36,480 nucleotides of DNA. Source: Hyphomicrobiales bacterium. GTDB taxonomy: Bacteria > Pseudomonadota > Alphaproteobacteria > Rhizobiales > OSC116. Below, piece after piece: positions 24,912-33,765 of the stretch (the stretch's first letter is position 1; every line of letters begins with the position of its first letter). The stretch lies in the NCBI GenBank assembly GCA_016744975.1, contig JADGDI010000002.1, forward strand, positions 1 to 36,480, read 5' to 3'. The notes beneath the pieces are model-generated. The model ran no database searches. It was not told the origin of the DNA and worked only from the letters and a program-made list of their open reading frames with translations. The position numbers were made by a program, and so were the translations under genes.

Positions 24912-26291
24912 CTAAGCCTGACCAATCAGCTCAAAGTCACTACGGCGCCATTTTAAATTTATATGCGCACCTGGCAATTGTCCATATTTTTTACCAAATT
25001 CAATCATTGGTTTGCTCGAAATTTTATTCCCTACTAGCATTCTTGCGCCTGACCTTTCAAGCACTGTTTTTGCAATAAAAAAACCAAGTCCCATGCCATG
25101 ATATTCACCACTTTGCATACTTGTTGTGCTAGCTTTACGACTTGAAATAAACGGCTCGCCTAATTGGTCTAGAATCTCGTCACTAAAACCTGCCCCGTCA
25201 TCTGCAATATGAATGCACACGGCTTTATCAGACCATGCAAGCTCAATAATAACTTTTGAGTTGGCGAACTCAGCAGCATTATTTATCAAATTACCCAAGG
25301 CATATAAAAATGCTGGATTCTGGCAAAGAGTTGGCGCTGGAGAATCATTTTCTATATATATCTCAACTGCAATATCAATTTCTGCCATGCGATGACTTGA
25401 AATTAAATTATCCATCATTTCAGTGATTTCAAAGTCTAAAAAACTATCATTAATTTCATTTTTGCGCAATTGCAAGTCGGCCAATATACTGCGACATCTG
25501 GTTGCTTGGCTCATTAACAGCTCAAGATCTTCATTGACTTCAGGGCGGTCTTTCAGCTCTATCTTTAACTCTTTAGCGACTAAGGTTATGGTTGATAGCG
25601 GTGTGCCTAATTCATGCGCTGCGGCAGATGCCAACCCATCTAATGCCGATAATTTTTGCTCACGCTCTAGCATGAGTTCCGTTGCGCTTAATGCTGCAAA
25701 CATGGCATGAGATTCATTTGAAATTTGCCGAATATAGATGGCTAAAAATAGCATAACCAGTATAACCGAACTCCATAAGCCGATCAAATATAGATCTGGC
25801 ACCGAAAATGCACCAGTATTTGACCAAGGTAACGGCTCATAATAAATGCCTAAAATAGAGATCACAAAAACTGCTAGTAACCCTAAAAATATGGTAAAGT
25901 TTCGTGGTAATATGGTTGCTGAAACACAAACTGGCACAATGAACAAGAAAATAAACGGGTTTTGCAAACCGCCAGTAAAGTAAAATATGGTAGATAATTG
26001 CAAAATATCATAGGCCAACAATGATGTTGCATAAACTGGCTTTAAGCGATTGCTGGATGGGAATAATAACGCCAGTGTAATGTTTAAATTAGCTGATAAA
26101 ATGATTGGCACAAAGCACCAAATTATAGGTAACTCAAACTTTAAAAAGTAATAAACAAAGATAATGGCACCAGTTTGTCCAAAAACAGCAAGCCAGCGCA
26201 AACGAATTGATGTCGCCAATTTTAGATGGCGGCTGGTTTCAAATTTTTCATCACTATTATTGGTTTGATCGGGCCAGATAATCGACACCAT
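24912..26291 (-). CDS. regB: Redox sensor histidine kinase RegB (PrrB/ActS)
   Basis: A 459-residue sensor kinase with six N-terminal transmembrane segments (about 34-190), a dimerisation helix with His226 (SAAAHELGTPLSTI) and an ATP-binding domain (N box near LGNLINNAAEFA, G boxes DDGAGF and GMGLGFFIAK). Two redox features of RegB are present: the quinone-binding loop GGLQNPF (107-113) and the redox-active cysteine at Cys266 in ATRCRSIL, equivalent to RegB Cys265. Both inputs therefore look intact. It is divergent from senC, as in Rhodobacter, with regA directly downstream. Confidence 0.95.
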   Translation of the reverse strand: MVSIIWPDQTNNSDEKFETSRHLKLATSIRLRWLAVFGQTGAIIFVYYFLKFELPIIWCFVPIILSANLNITLALLFPSSNRLKPVYATSLLAYDILQLSTIFYFTGGLQNPFIFLFIVPVCVSATILPRNFTIFLGLLAVFVISILGIYYEPLPWSNTGAFSVPDLYLIGLWSSVILVMLFLAIYIRQISNESHAMFAALSATELMLEREQKLSALDGLASAAAHELGTPLSTITLVAKELKIELKDRPEVNEDLELLMSQATRCRSILADLQLRKNEINDSFLDFEITEMMDNLISSHRMAEIDIAVEIYIENDSPAPTLCQNPAFLYALGNLINNAAEFANSKVIIELAWSDKAVCIHIADDGAGFSDEILDQLGEPFISSRKASTTSMQSGEYHGMGLGFFIAKTVLERSGARMLVGNKISSKPMIEFGKKYGQLPGAHINLKWRRSDFELIGQA

Positions 26292-26402
26292 TTTGTTTCA
26301 CTTTGTCAGTTACTTCATATCGTGTGATGATACGGGGGTCTAATGGTTTGAGCAAGTTATTTACCATTAAACATGTGTATATTTAGACAAAATTAATAAG
26401 TT

Positions 26403-26415
26403 GCGACAAGCTGTC
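26403..26415. promoter_or_regulatory. Possible RegA/PrrA-type site between regB and senC
   Basis: GCGAC-AAGCT-GTC resembles the degenerate GCGNC-N5-GNCGC pattern described for PrrA/RegA, with the right half incomplete (GTCAT). It also contains the dyad GACA-AGC-TGTC. Its place in the divergent regB/senC promoter region fits autoregulation, but the motif is weak. Confidence 0.35.
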
Positions 26416-26480
26416 ATCTTGCAAAATATCAATTTATTGCCTATTTTAAAAACTGAATTTAACCAATGTGGGAAATGACG

Positions 26481-27080
26481 ATGTCCAAAACAAAAGTAAT
26501 TACATCTTTGGTGGCAATATTAGTAATATTAGTAGGTGCAGGGCTTTATGTTAGCTTTACCCCTAAATTATTTGATAAGCCTGTTGCAACAAGTGCCTCA
26601 ATTGGTGGTGATTTCACTTTGGTTGATCATCACGGTAAAATTGTTACTCAGGATGATTATAAAGGCATTAAAAAAATTATATTTTTTGGCTTTACCAACT
26701 GTCCAGCGGTTTGCCCAACCGAACTTTATAATATTGCAACAAGTATGGAAGAAATTGGCGCGGAGAATGCTAAAAAATTCCAAGTATTATTTGTATCAAT
26801 CGACCCCGAATATGATACACCTGAGAGAATGAAAGAATATGTCACGGCTTTTGATGATCGCTTTATTGGTCTGGTTGGAGATGTGGCTCAAACCTCAAAA
26901 ATTGCCAAAGCTTTTAGAATTTATTATGCTAAGGTGCCTGTTAAGGATAGTGAGCTTGGTTACACGATGGATCACAGCGCCTATACTTATATAATGGATG
27001 AGAATAACAACTATCTTGCCCATATGTCTCCCAATAGTGAAATTGAGGATATGGTCAAAATATTAAAAAAGTTTCTATAA
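26481..27080 (+). CDS. senC: SenC/PrrC (Sco1-type) copper chaperone
   Basis: Sco proteins deliver copper to terminal oxidases and, as SenC/PrrC, are linked to RegB signalling. The 199-residue product has an N-terminal membrane anchor (about 6-26) and a thioredoxin-fold domain with the CPAVCP copper site (Cys74, Cys78) and the distal ligand His165 in YTMDHSAY. GGGAA placed 6 nt before the ATG at 26481 supports this start over an in-frame ATG at 26466. It is divergent from regB and about 17 kb from cco. Loading copper into cbb3 oxidase is the likely job, together with CcoI. Confidence 0.93.
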   Translation: MSKTKVITSLVAILVILVGAGLYVSFTPKLFDKPVATSASIGGDFTLVDHHGKIVTQDDYKGIKKIIFFGFTNCPAVCPTELYNIATSMEEIGAENAKKFQVLFVSIDPEYDTPERMKEYVTAFDDRFIGLVGDVAQTSKIAKAFRIYYAKVPVKDSELGYTMDHSAYTYIMDENNNYLAHMSPNSEIEDMVKILKKFL

Positions 27081-27120
27081 TTCAAATTAGAAGCCCATTA
27101 AGAGAATAGAGTGACTATTT

Positions 27121-27879
27121 GTGATAAAATTACCCGATTTTCTGTTTAACAATCAAAAGAATAGTAAATCATCTCGTAAAGTTACTGAGTTTAACATCGA
27201 AAGTGAAGATCGGGTCTTTCAGATATCATTGCGGCGTCATAAATCTGCAAAGCGCATGATTTTACGCCAAGATGTTGCTCATGGTGGGTTTAAATTAACC
27301 ATACCCGAACGGGGCACTATCGCGGCTGCCAAACAATTTTGTTATCAAAACTTAACTTGGATTGAAAATAAGTCACTCAACAACCAAGATATTGTAAAGT
27401 TTCAGCATGGGAAATCAATTCCCTTACGTGGACAGCCCTATAATTTGATATTCTTATCACAATTGCGCGGTAAAACCCAAATATCTGATGATAGCATTAC
27501 CGTCACTGGCGGTACTGAATTTGCACCACGGCGCTTGCTAAATTTTCTCAAAGCTGAGGCTAAAACAGACATTATGCGAGCCATTGAAAAATATGAGCCG
27601 CTGCTGAATGTCAAGCATAACAAGGTAACTGTGCGTGACACCACAAGCCGCTGGGGCTCCTGCTCTGCCTCAAAGGCATTGTCCTTCTCGTGGCGGCTGG
27701 TTATGGCGCCAAGCCCTGTACTGGATTATGTGGTCGCGCACGAGCTTGCGCATATATTAGAGATGAACCATTCAACCAAATTTTGGGCGCATGTTGCGCG
27801 CGTTTGCCCTGATATGAAGCAAAGTCAAACTTGGTTAAAAGTTAGGGGTGGTCAATTGCACCAATTTCATGTTAAGTAG
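27121..27879 (+). CDS. YgjP-like (SprT/WLM-related) zinc metallopeptidase
   Basis: The 252-residue protein belongs to the YgjP/DUF45 family. The C-terminal half has the family's TSRWGSCSASKALSFSWRL block, then HELAH (His207, Glu208, His211) and His217 in MNHSTKFW, together a gluzincin-like metal site. The N-terminal half has the IRLxLRRHKSAKRM-like start of the family. The in vivo substrate is unclear. The start is GTG at 27121, 40 bp after senC, with a GAGAAT-type site upstream. It is probably in the same transcription unit as senC and the efflux gene that follows. Confidence 0.88.
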   Translation: MIKLPDFLFNNQKNSKSSRKVTEFNIESEDRVFQISLRRHKSAKRMILRQDVAHGGFKLTIPERGTIAAAKQFCYQNLTWIENKSLNNQDIVKFQHGKSIPLRGQPYNLIFLSQLRGKTQISDDSITVTGGTEFAPRRLLNFLKAEAKTDIMRAIEKYEPLLNVKHNKVTVRDTTSRWGSCSASKALSFSWRLVMAPSPVLDYVVAHELAHILEMNHSTKFWAHVARVCPDMKQSQTWLKVRGGQLHQFHVK

Positions 27880-27909
27880 TTTTACTTTGCAACTATTACC
27901 GAATGAATT

Positions 27910-29106
27910 ATGACCAAACTTAAAGCCATTGTTCCTGGCTTGGGCCTGACTATTTTGTTGGCCGCCCTTACCGCCTTACAACCCCTGTCGACAGACATGT
28001 ATTTACCATCCTTATTAAATATTGCAGCGGCCTTCAATACCGACATGGCACATGTTCAGCTAACTTTATCATTATTTCTAGTTGGGTTTGCAGTGGGGCA
28101 AATATTTTATGGGCCATTTGCTGATAAATATGGCCGAAAACCTGTATTATTGGTTGGAATGGCCATTTACATGGTTGGCACTTTGGTTTGCATCAACGCC
28201 GCTACAATTGAATATTTGGTGATTGGTCGGTTGTTACAGGCTTTTGGTGGTAGCGGGCCAATCGTCTTAGCGCGCACCATTGTCCGCGATATGTTGAAAG
28301 GGCCTGCTGCAGGTAAAATGCTTAGTCTTATGGGGTTTATTTTGGGTTTTGTACCGATGATTGCACCTATATTTGGTGGCTATCTAGAAACTGCTTTTGG
28401 GTGGCAGTCGCATTTTTATGTGTTTTTAATTTGTGCAACACTTCTAGGGATTGCCGTTATCTTATTTCTGCCTGAAACCAATCAACATAAGACCCGCGAA
28501 ACCCTCACCCCCATTGCTTTTTTTAAAATATATAATGGCTTGCTTTCAAGCAGTGTTTATCGCTTTTTTATCTCGCGCATTGCATTAACTTATGGCGGTA
28601 TGTTTGCCTTTATTTCAGGCTCTTCATATTATGTCCAAACACGTTTTGAATTGACGCCTGAGCAATATGGTTTTACCTTTGCTAGTGTGGTTGTTGGTTA
28701 CATGTTTGGCACATTAGCTGGTGCAAATTTGGCCATGAAATTGGGCACCTACAAGGCCATTTATTATGGCACTTGTCTTCAAGCCATTGGTGGCATATTG
28801 ATGGTTGGTTTACATTTAATTGGCGTTTATCATGTGGCGCAAGTCGCCGTTCCAATGTTTTTGTTTCTAGCTGGTGCTGGGTTTGTATTGCCACAATCCC
28901 AAGCAGGTAGCATGAGCGACTTTCCGCATAAGGCTGGTGCAGCATCGTCACTTGCGGGGGTGTTTCAAGTTGGGGTTGCAGCAATATTTGGCACTTTAAC
29001 AGGTGTGTTGATTGAAGATTATATCCTAATCATGCCAAGTATTATAGTCGTGCTTGGAATCATCAACTTTATACCGAGCTTTACAAGTCGGAACAAACAA
29101 CTTTAA
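27910..29106 (+). CDS. Bcr/CflA-family multidrug efflux MFS transporter
   Basis: A 398-residue protein with 12 predicted helices. The start LQPLSTDMYLPSLLNIAAAF with the membrane-embedded STDMYLP motif is the Bcr/CflA (DHA1) signature. MFS motif A appears as GPFADKYGRKPVLL in the loop after helix 2, and motif C-like GFVPMIAPIFGGYLE in helix 5. Relatives export bicyclomycin, chloramphenicol or other small molecules, and some are implicated in cysteine or peptide export. The substrate cannot be assigned. Confidence 0.9.
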   Translation: MTKLKAIVPGLGLTILLAALTALQPLSTDMYLPSLLNIAAAFNTDMAHVQLTLSLFLVGFAVGQIFYGPFADKYGRKPVLLVGMAIYMVGTLVCINAATIEYLVIGRLLQAFGGSGPIVLARTIVRDMLKGPAAGKMLSLMGFILGFVPMIAPIFGGYLETAFGWQSHFYVFLICATLLGIAVILFLPETNQHKTRETLTPIAFFKIYNGLLSSSVYRFFISRIALTYGGMFAFISGSSYYVQTRFELTPEQYGFTFASVVVGYMFGTLAGANLAMKLGTYKAIYYGTCLQAIGGILMVGLHLIGVYHVAQVAVPMFLFLAGAGFVLPQSQAGSMSDFPHKAGAASSLAGVFQVGVAAIFGTLTGVLIEDYILIMPSIIVVLGIINFIPSFTSRNKQL

Positions 29107-29237
29107 TTCAGTTTTTAAACAAACTTTATTTATATGACTTAAAGATTGAAGGACTGGTCGATTGATCAAAATCTTTGATTGGACGGCCTGTTTAATCCGC
29201 GATATTGATCTATTTTGGCTGAAGTTTAGAGAAATAG

Positions 29238-30134
29238 ATGAACAGATTTTTAAGCTATGGTGCACTGCATTTTGCAGTGTTTAATTGGGGTGCATCGGGC
29301 ATTATGGCGCAGTTACTTTCTCTGCCATCAGCAGGTTTGGTAGTTTACCGCTCCTTCATTGCCTTAGCAATATTGTTGATCTTCAATCAAGTTATCAAAT
29401 CTAATTCTGCCCTTAGCACGCGCGATCGGCTTTATATGCTGTTTACAGGGTTGATATTGGGCATCCATTGGTGGTGCTTTTTCTCAGCCATTCAATATTC
29501 TACCGTATCTATCGGCCTTATTTGCATTTCTTCTGCACCTATTTTTATCGCTTTCATTCAGCCTTTGGTTAGCCGGACATCACTTAAAGGATCGCAACTA
29601 ATCTTGGGCATAGTCTCGGTTTTGGCACTGATCATCATTTATAAATTTGAAACGAATTACACTTTGGGCATCTTGCTGGGCATTGCTGCGGGGTTTTTAG
29701 ACGCTGTCTATACCGTGCTTGCTAGTAAAACCAACCGCAATATTTCAAGCACCAGCGCCACGCAATATCATATGGCAGGTTCTGGCTTGATAATCTTTGT
29801 ATTTTACAGCTTTAGTGAGCCGAATTGGCAGTGGCTGGCGCTTCAAAATATGACCGATATTTGGGGTGTATTATTTCTGGGTGTCATCTGCTCTGCTATG
29901 GCGCTGTCACTTTATATCTATGCCATCAAACATCTCAGCGCATTCACTGCTGCGTTGTCGCTCAATTTAGAGGCGGTTTATGGCATCATCTTAGCGCTTA
30001 TTATTTTTGGTGAACGCGAATATATGTCAGCAGGTCTTTATTTTGGTGCGAGCATTTTAATTGGCTGTGTGGTGATTGACGGGCTTTTAAGTCGGAAAAC
30101 TGTGTCAAATATATCAGCATCCAAATCCATTTAA
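29238..30134 (+). CDS. EamA/DMT-family transporter
   Basis: A 298-residue membrane protein with ten predicted helices in two EamA repeats (about 8-135 and 147-284). Typical features are the FNWGASGIMAQLLSLPSAG first helix, LIFNQ after helix 2, GLILGIHWWCFFSAIQYSTVS in the first repeat and LSLNLEAVYGIILALIIFGE in the second. DMT proteins export metabolites or amino acids. The upstream 130 bp contain dyads around ATCAAA-ATC-TTTGAT (near 29167) that may end the MFS transcript. Confidence 0.88.
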   Translation: MNRFLSYGALHFAVFNWGASGIMAQLLSLPSAGLVVYRSFIALAILLIFNQVIKSNSALSTRDRLYMLFTGLILGIHWWCFFSAIQYSTVSIGLICISSAPIFIAFIQPLVSRTSLKGSQLILGIVSVLALIIIYKFETNYTLGILLGIAAGFLDAVYTVLASKTNRNISSTSATQYHMAGSGLIIFVFYSFSEPNWQWLALQNMTDIWGVLFLGVICSAMALSLYIYAIKHLSAFTAALSLNLEAVYGIILALIIFGEREYMSAGLYFGASILIGCVVIDGLLSRKTVSNISASKSI

Positions 30135-30214
30135 GATAAACTTAGGCAACAACTTGAATTATAAATATATTCATCCTTTACTAGCTTATATTTTTATATA
30201 TTTAGGCAGTAATT

Positions 30215-31951
30215 ATGATTAGAAGCTTTTTTGAATATTATAAACCTCATAAAATATTGTTCTTTTTAGATTTTAGCAGCTCGGTATTATTGGGTATTTT
30301 TGAGTTGGCCTTTCCAATTGCGGTTATCTGGTTTTTAGATAACCTGCTACCGACGGGTGACTGGCCGCTTATTATTCTAATTGCTGTGGGTTTGTTTGGC
30401 GTATATTGCTTTAACGCATTTCTGCTTTATGTGGTTAATTATTGGGGGCATGTGCTGGGTATTTTGATTGAAACAGAAATGCGCCGAAAATGCTTTGAAC
30501 ATTTGCAAAAGCTTTCATTCAGCTTTTACGACAGCCAAAAAACTGGCCATTTATTGGCACGTTCTACCAAGGATTTAGAGCAAATAGGCGAGCTTGCCCA
30601 TCATGGTCCTGAAGATGTCTTCACCGCCTTAATGACTTTTTTTGGGGCGTTTATTTTAATGCTATATACCAATGTGCAATTGGCTATGTTGTTATTTTGC
30701 GTCGTGCCTGTCATTGTTTGGACAACCGCCCGTTTTGGCAATAAACTAAAATCCACATGGTTGCAAATATTGGCAAAGATTGGGGTTTTTAACGAGCGGA
30801 TAGAAGATAATATTGGCGGCATGCGGGTGGTGCAATCTTTTGCCAATGAAAGCCATGAAAAAGCATCCTTCGCCAAAGACAATATCCATTATAAAGACTT
30901 AAAGTTGGATGCTTATCGCCATATTGGTATAAGCGCATCGGTATTTTATGCCAGCACGCGAATCGTACAATTAATTGTGCTGCTATTTGGCAGTTATTTG
31001 GTAATAGAAGGCAATTTAACCCATGGTGAATTTGTTGGTTTCCTGCTGTTGGTTGGCGTTTTCATTCGCCCAGTGGAGAAAATTTCTTCTGTATTAGAAT
31101 CCTATACCAATGGCATTGCGGGCTTTATCCGCTATAAAAACTTGCTTGACATCCAGCCCGATATTATTGATCAGCCAGATGCTAAAGATTTGGTTGATAT
31201 TAGAAATAGCATTATATATGACAATGTAAATTTCACTTATGATGGCAACTCAGACATTTCTGATGGCAACTCAGATATTTTGCAAAATATTAACCTTGAG
31301 CTTGAAATTGGTAAAACCACCGCCTTTGTTGGCCCATCTGGTGCAGGCAAAACCACAATTTGCAGCCTATTGCCACGTTTTTATGAGGCAACCAGCGGCA
31401 CTATAAGCATTGATGGCGTTGATATTCAAAAGCTTACTTTGGCAAGCCTGCGTAAGAAAGTTGGGGTTGTTTCACAAGACACATTTTTATTTGGCGGCAC
31501 GATAGGGGAGAATATCGCTTATGGTAAACTAGACGCGACCAAAGCTGAAATTATGCAAGCCGTTGAAAAAGCTAGACTTAGTGATGTAATTGCAAAATTA
31601 GAAAATGGCCTTGATACAGTGGTTGGTGAGCGCGGGGTGAAATTATCGGGCGGTCAAAAACAACGGGTTGCCATTGCGCGAATATTTTTAAAAAATCCAA
31701 ATATTTTAATATTAGATGAGGCCACTTCGGCGCTTGATAGCGTGACTGAAGCGGAGATTCAAAAATCATTGTTAGAGCTATCAAGTGGCCGCACGACCTT
31801 GATCATCGCACACCGTCTGGCAACCATTAGCCATGCCGATAAGATTATTGTAGTTGACAATAGTAAGATTGTCGAGATGGGCAATCATGCAGAATTGTTG
31901 GCCAACCAAAGCGCCTATAGCAGATTGTATGGGGCGCAAAATTTCGGTTAA
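30215..31951 (+). CDS. MsbA-like ABC exporter (fused membrane and ATPase domains)
   Basis: A 578-residue half-transporter with a six-helix membrane domain (about 1-310) and an ATPase domain (about 340-575). Walker A is GPSGAGKT, the Q-loop is in VSQDTFLFGG, the signature is LSGGQKQR, Walker B is ILILDEATSALDS and the switch His is in IAHRLATI. It should act as a homodimer exporting a lipid, peptide or drug. A tandem 7-residue duplication (DGNSDIS/DGNSDIL, residues about 343-356) sits at the front of the ATPase domain just before the first strand. This is a recent in-frame insertion relative to the family. Confidence 0.92.
   Translation: MIRSFFEYYKPHKILFFLDFSSSVLLGIFELAFPIAVIWFLDNLLPTGDWPLIILIAVGLFGVYCFNAFLLYVVNYWGHVLGILIETEMRRKCFEHLQKLSFSFYDSQKTGHLLARSTKDLEQIGELAHHGPEDVFTALMTFFGAFILMLYTNVQLAMLLFCVVPVIVWTTARFGNKLKSTWLQILAKIGVFNERIEDNIGGMRVVQSFANESHEKASFAKDNIHYKDLKLDAYRHIGISASVFYASTRIVQLIVLLFGSYLVIEGNLTHGEFVGFLLLVGVFIRPVEKISSVLESYTNGIAGFIRYKNLLDIQPDIIDQPDAKDLVDIRNSIIYDNVNFTYDGNSDISDGNSDILQNINLELEIGKTTAFVGPSGAGKTTICSLLPRFYEATSGTISIDGVDIQKLTLASLRKKVGVVSQDTFLFGGTIGENIAYGKLDATKAEIMQAVEKARLSDVIAKLENGLDTVVGERGVKLSGGQKQRVAIARIFLKNPNILILDEATSALDSVTEAEIQKSLLELSSGRTTLIIAHRLATISHADKIIVVDNSKIVEMGNHAELLANQSAYSRLYGAQNFG
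31240..31281 (+). repeat. 21-bp tandem duplication inside the ABC exporter gene
   Basis: Two adjacent 21-bp units (31240-31260 and 31261-31281) begin TGATGGCAACTCAGA and differ at two positions near their ends (C/T and C/T). Both keep the reading frame and add seven residues (DGNSDI plus one). The near identity points to recent slippage. Confidence 0.9.
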
Positions 31952-31969
31952 TTTGCCAATATTTTATAT

Positions 31970-31987
31970 ATTGATTTTCAAATCAAT
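31970..31987. other. Palindrome ATTGATTT-TC-AAATCAAT after the ABC gene
   Basis: A perfect 18-bp symmetric sequence, 18 bp after the ABC stop and 58 bp before the MAPEG start. It contains TTGAT and ATCAA arms but separated by 6 bp, not the 4 bp of an FNR box. No T-run follows, so an operator for the MAPEG gene or a weak hairpin are both possible. Confidence 0.4.
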
Positions 31988-32045
31988 AGCCCCCACAATG
32001 GCATGGATTTAATGCAAACTCACTTTTATCAAATAGGAATGTCTC

Positions 32046-32426
32046 ATGTTATTTTGGATTTTTGCTGGCTTGGCTGTTTTTTTAATCAATATTTATTTGC
32101 CCGCAGCACTTTATTTGCCAACCGAGGGTTTTAAACGTCACATTGGGCCTAGAGATGAGATGCCAGAGCCTGGCATTATGGCCAATCGCGCTAGACGTGC
32201 ATTAAAAAATTATCAAGAGAATATTCCATTTTTCCTTACCTTTGGTATTTTAGCACTGATCATTGAGGATGCCAATATGCAATATGCCATTTGGGGTGCA
32301 CAAGCATTTGTAATTTCAAGGTTTTTCTATACCCTATTTTATCTGTACCCAATATCGCTAATGCGTTCCACCATGTTCACAATCGGGTTTTTAGGTATGA
32401 TGCTTATGGCTTATGCGTTAATTTAG
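32046..32426 (+). CDS. MAPEG-family membrane protein
   Basis: A 126-residue protein with four predicted helices. NRARRALKNYQENIPFFLTFGILAL is the MAPEG signature region (R-A-x-R-A-x-x-N-x-x-E-x-x-PFF; it is quoted here as two pieces), with a later FYTLFYLYPISLMRS block. MAPEG proteins include glutathione-dependent eicosanoid enzymes; bacterial members are mostly of unknown function and may detoxify hydrophobic compounds. It has its own spacing from neighbours, with a palindrome upstream. Confidence 0.85.
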   Translation: MLFWIFAGLAVFLINIYLPAALYLPTEGFKRHIGPRDEMPEPGIMANRARRALKNYQENIPFFLTFGILALIIEDANMQYAIWGAQAFVISRFFYTLFYLYPISLMRSTMFTIGFLGMMLMAYALI

Positions 32427-32452
32427 CATATTATGAATTTCTTGTATGCTAA
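32423..32452. terminator. Inverted repeat over the MAPEG stop codon
   Basis: TTAGCATA (32423-32430) and TATGCTAA (32445-32452) form an 8-bp dyad with a 14-nt loop; the left arm includes the stop codon. Only a weak A/T stretch follows, so termination is uncertain. Confidence 0.4.
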
Positions 32453-32497
32453 TTATATAAACTTGAACTCTAACCCCTAGGTCTTATCTTTGCTCAA

Positions 32498-33610
32498 ATG
32501 AAAAAAATTAAAATTACCGCCTATGCAATAATGGGCCTGTTAATTCTGTTAGTAGCGGGCGGAATTAGCATCGATTATTATATCAAAAGTAGCCATGCGA
32601 TGAATAAAGATCAAATTCAAAAGTCAGCACAATTTAATGGCAAAATATTCGTCAACGCCACCCCAGCAGCGCCTGAGGGCATTGGGTTATTGCCTAAAAT
32701 AATCAAACAAATGATGTTTGATAAACAACAACCAACCATTCCGCAAAGCCCAGTTCCTGTGGTGGAAATAACCCGCGCTCAACTTGACAACCTGCCTAAA
32801 GACGAGACTGTTTTCTTTAAACTTGGGCATTCAACCTTATTATTATGGCTTGAGAATGAATTTTGGCTGATTGACCCAATGTTTTCTGACCGCGCATCGC
32901 CTTTTGGCTTTATAGGACCTAAAAGATTTCACCCAACGCCAATAAATGTAAATGCATTGCCCGCAATTAAAGGGGTTATCTTATCGCACAACCATTATGA
33001 CCATTTGGATGAGGCCAGCATTAAAAAGCTGCATAAAATCACCGAGGCTTTCTATATGCCATTGGGCATTGGTGCGGATTTGATAAAGTGGGGCGTCCCC
33101 AGTGCCAAAGTACGTGAATATGATTGGCATGAGGGGGTAACGATAGGCGATATTAGCCTGACGGCGACCCCTGCTCAGCATTTTTCTGGCCGTGGATTAT
33201 CAGACCGCAACCAAAGCCTTTGGGCAAGTTGGGTTATTAAAACCAGTAAAAGCACTCTATTTTATAGTGGGGATAGTGGATATTTTGATGGTTTTAAAAC
33301 CATTGGTAAAACCTATGGCCCATTTGATTTGGCCTTTATGGAAGCTGGTGCTTATAATACGCTTTGGCCTGATGTTCATATGACGCCAGAACAAACCGTT
33401 CAGGCATATTTGGACTTAAACGCAAAGCTGTTGGTACCAATTCACAATAGTACATTTGACCTGTCAGTGCATACTTGGTTTGACCCTTTAGAGCAAGTTA
33501 CAAAAATCTCCGCCAATAAAGGCGTCAACTTATTGGTGCCAAAAATGGGTGATGCGGTTCGTCTGAATAATTTGCCAACACTCGAATATTGGTGGCGCGA
33601 TATTATGTAG
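32498..33610 (+). CDS. NAPE-PLD/UlaG-like metallo-beta-lactamase-fold hydrolase, membrane-anchored
   Basis: The 370-residue protein has an N-terminal transmembrane helix (about 7-27) followed by an MBL-fold domain. LGHSTLLLWLEN begins the fold, SHNHYDHLD supplies the metal ligands (His164, His166, Asp168, His169), and further ligands are in PAQHFSGRG, YSGDSGYF and PIHNSTF. The layout fits the NAPE-PLD-like/UlaG-like group, whose bacterial members may be phosphodiesterases; the substrate is not known. A terminator follows at 33692. A truncated, decayed copy of its last third lies 2.2 kb downstream (35684-35793). Confidence 0.87.
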   Translation: MKKIKITAYAIMGLLILLVAGGISIDYYIKSSHAMNKDQIQKSAQFNGKIFVNATPAAPEGIGLLPKIIKQMMFDKQQPTIPQSPVPVVEITRAQLDNLPKDETVFFKLGHSTLLLWLENEFWLIDPMFSDRASPFGFIGPKRFHPTPINVNALPAIKGVILSHNHYDHLDEASIKKLHKITEAFYMPLGIGADLIKWGVPSAKVREYDWHEGVTIGDISLTATPAQHFSGRGLSDRNQSLWASWVIKTSKSTLFYSGDSGYFDGFKTIGKTYGPFDLAFMEAGAYNTLWPDVHMTPEQTVQAYLDLNAKLLVPIHNSTFDLSVHTWFDPLEQVTKISANKGVNLLVPKMGDAVRLNNLPTLEYWWRDIM

Positions 33611-33691
33611 GGCGCCATAAAGCCATATATACAGGTGGTTTGAGCAATTATTGGAGATTTTTGATTAACCTATTAACCATTATTCTTTGTT

Positions 33692-33720
33692 AGCGAGCAG
33701 TGATTCTTGCTCGCTGTTTA
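33692..33720. terminator. Intrinsic terminator between the MBL and dehydrogenase genes
   Basis: AGCGAGCA (33692-33699) pairs with TGCTCGCT (33708-33715) over an 8-nt loop, and GTTTATCTTTC follows. The flanking genes converge. The T-rich side fits termination of the plus-strand MBL transcript. Confidence 0.65.
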
Positions 33721-33765
33721 TCTTTCATTAACCATGTTAAAATGGATAATAACTCCTGTTTACTG

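Noticed and set aside
31970-31987. TTGAT and ATCAA arms as a third FNR box
   Set aside because: The arms are separated by 6 bp, whereas FNR/FixK sites need 4 bp.
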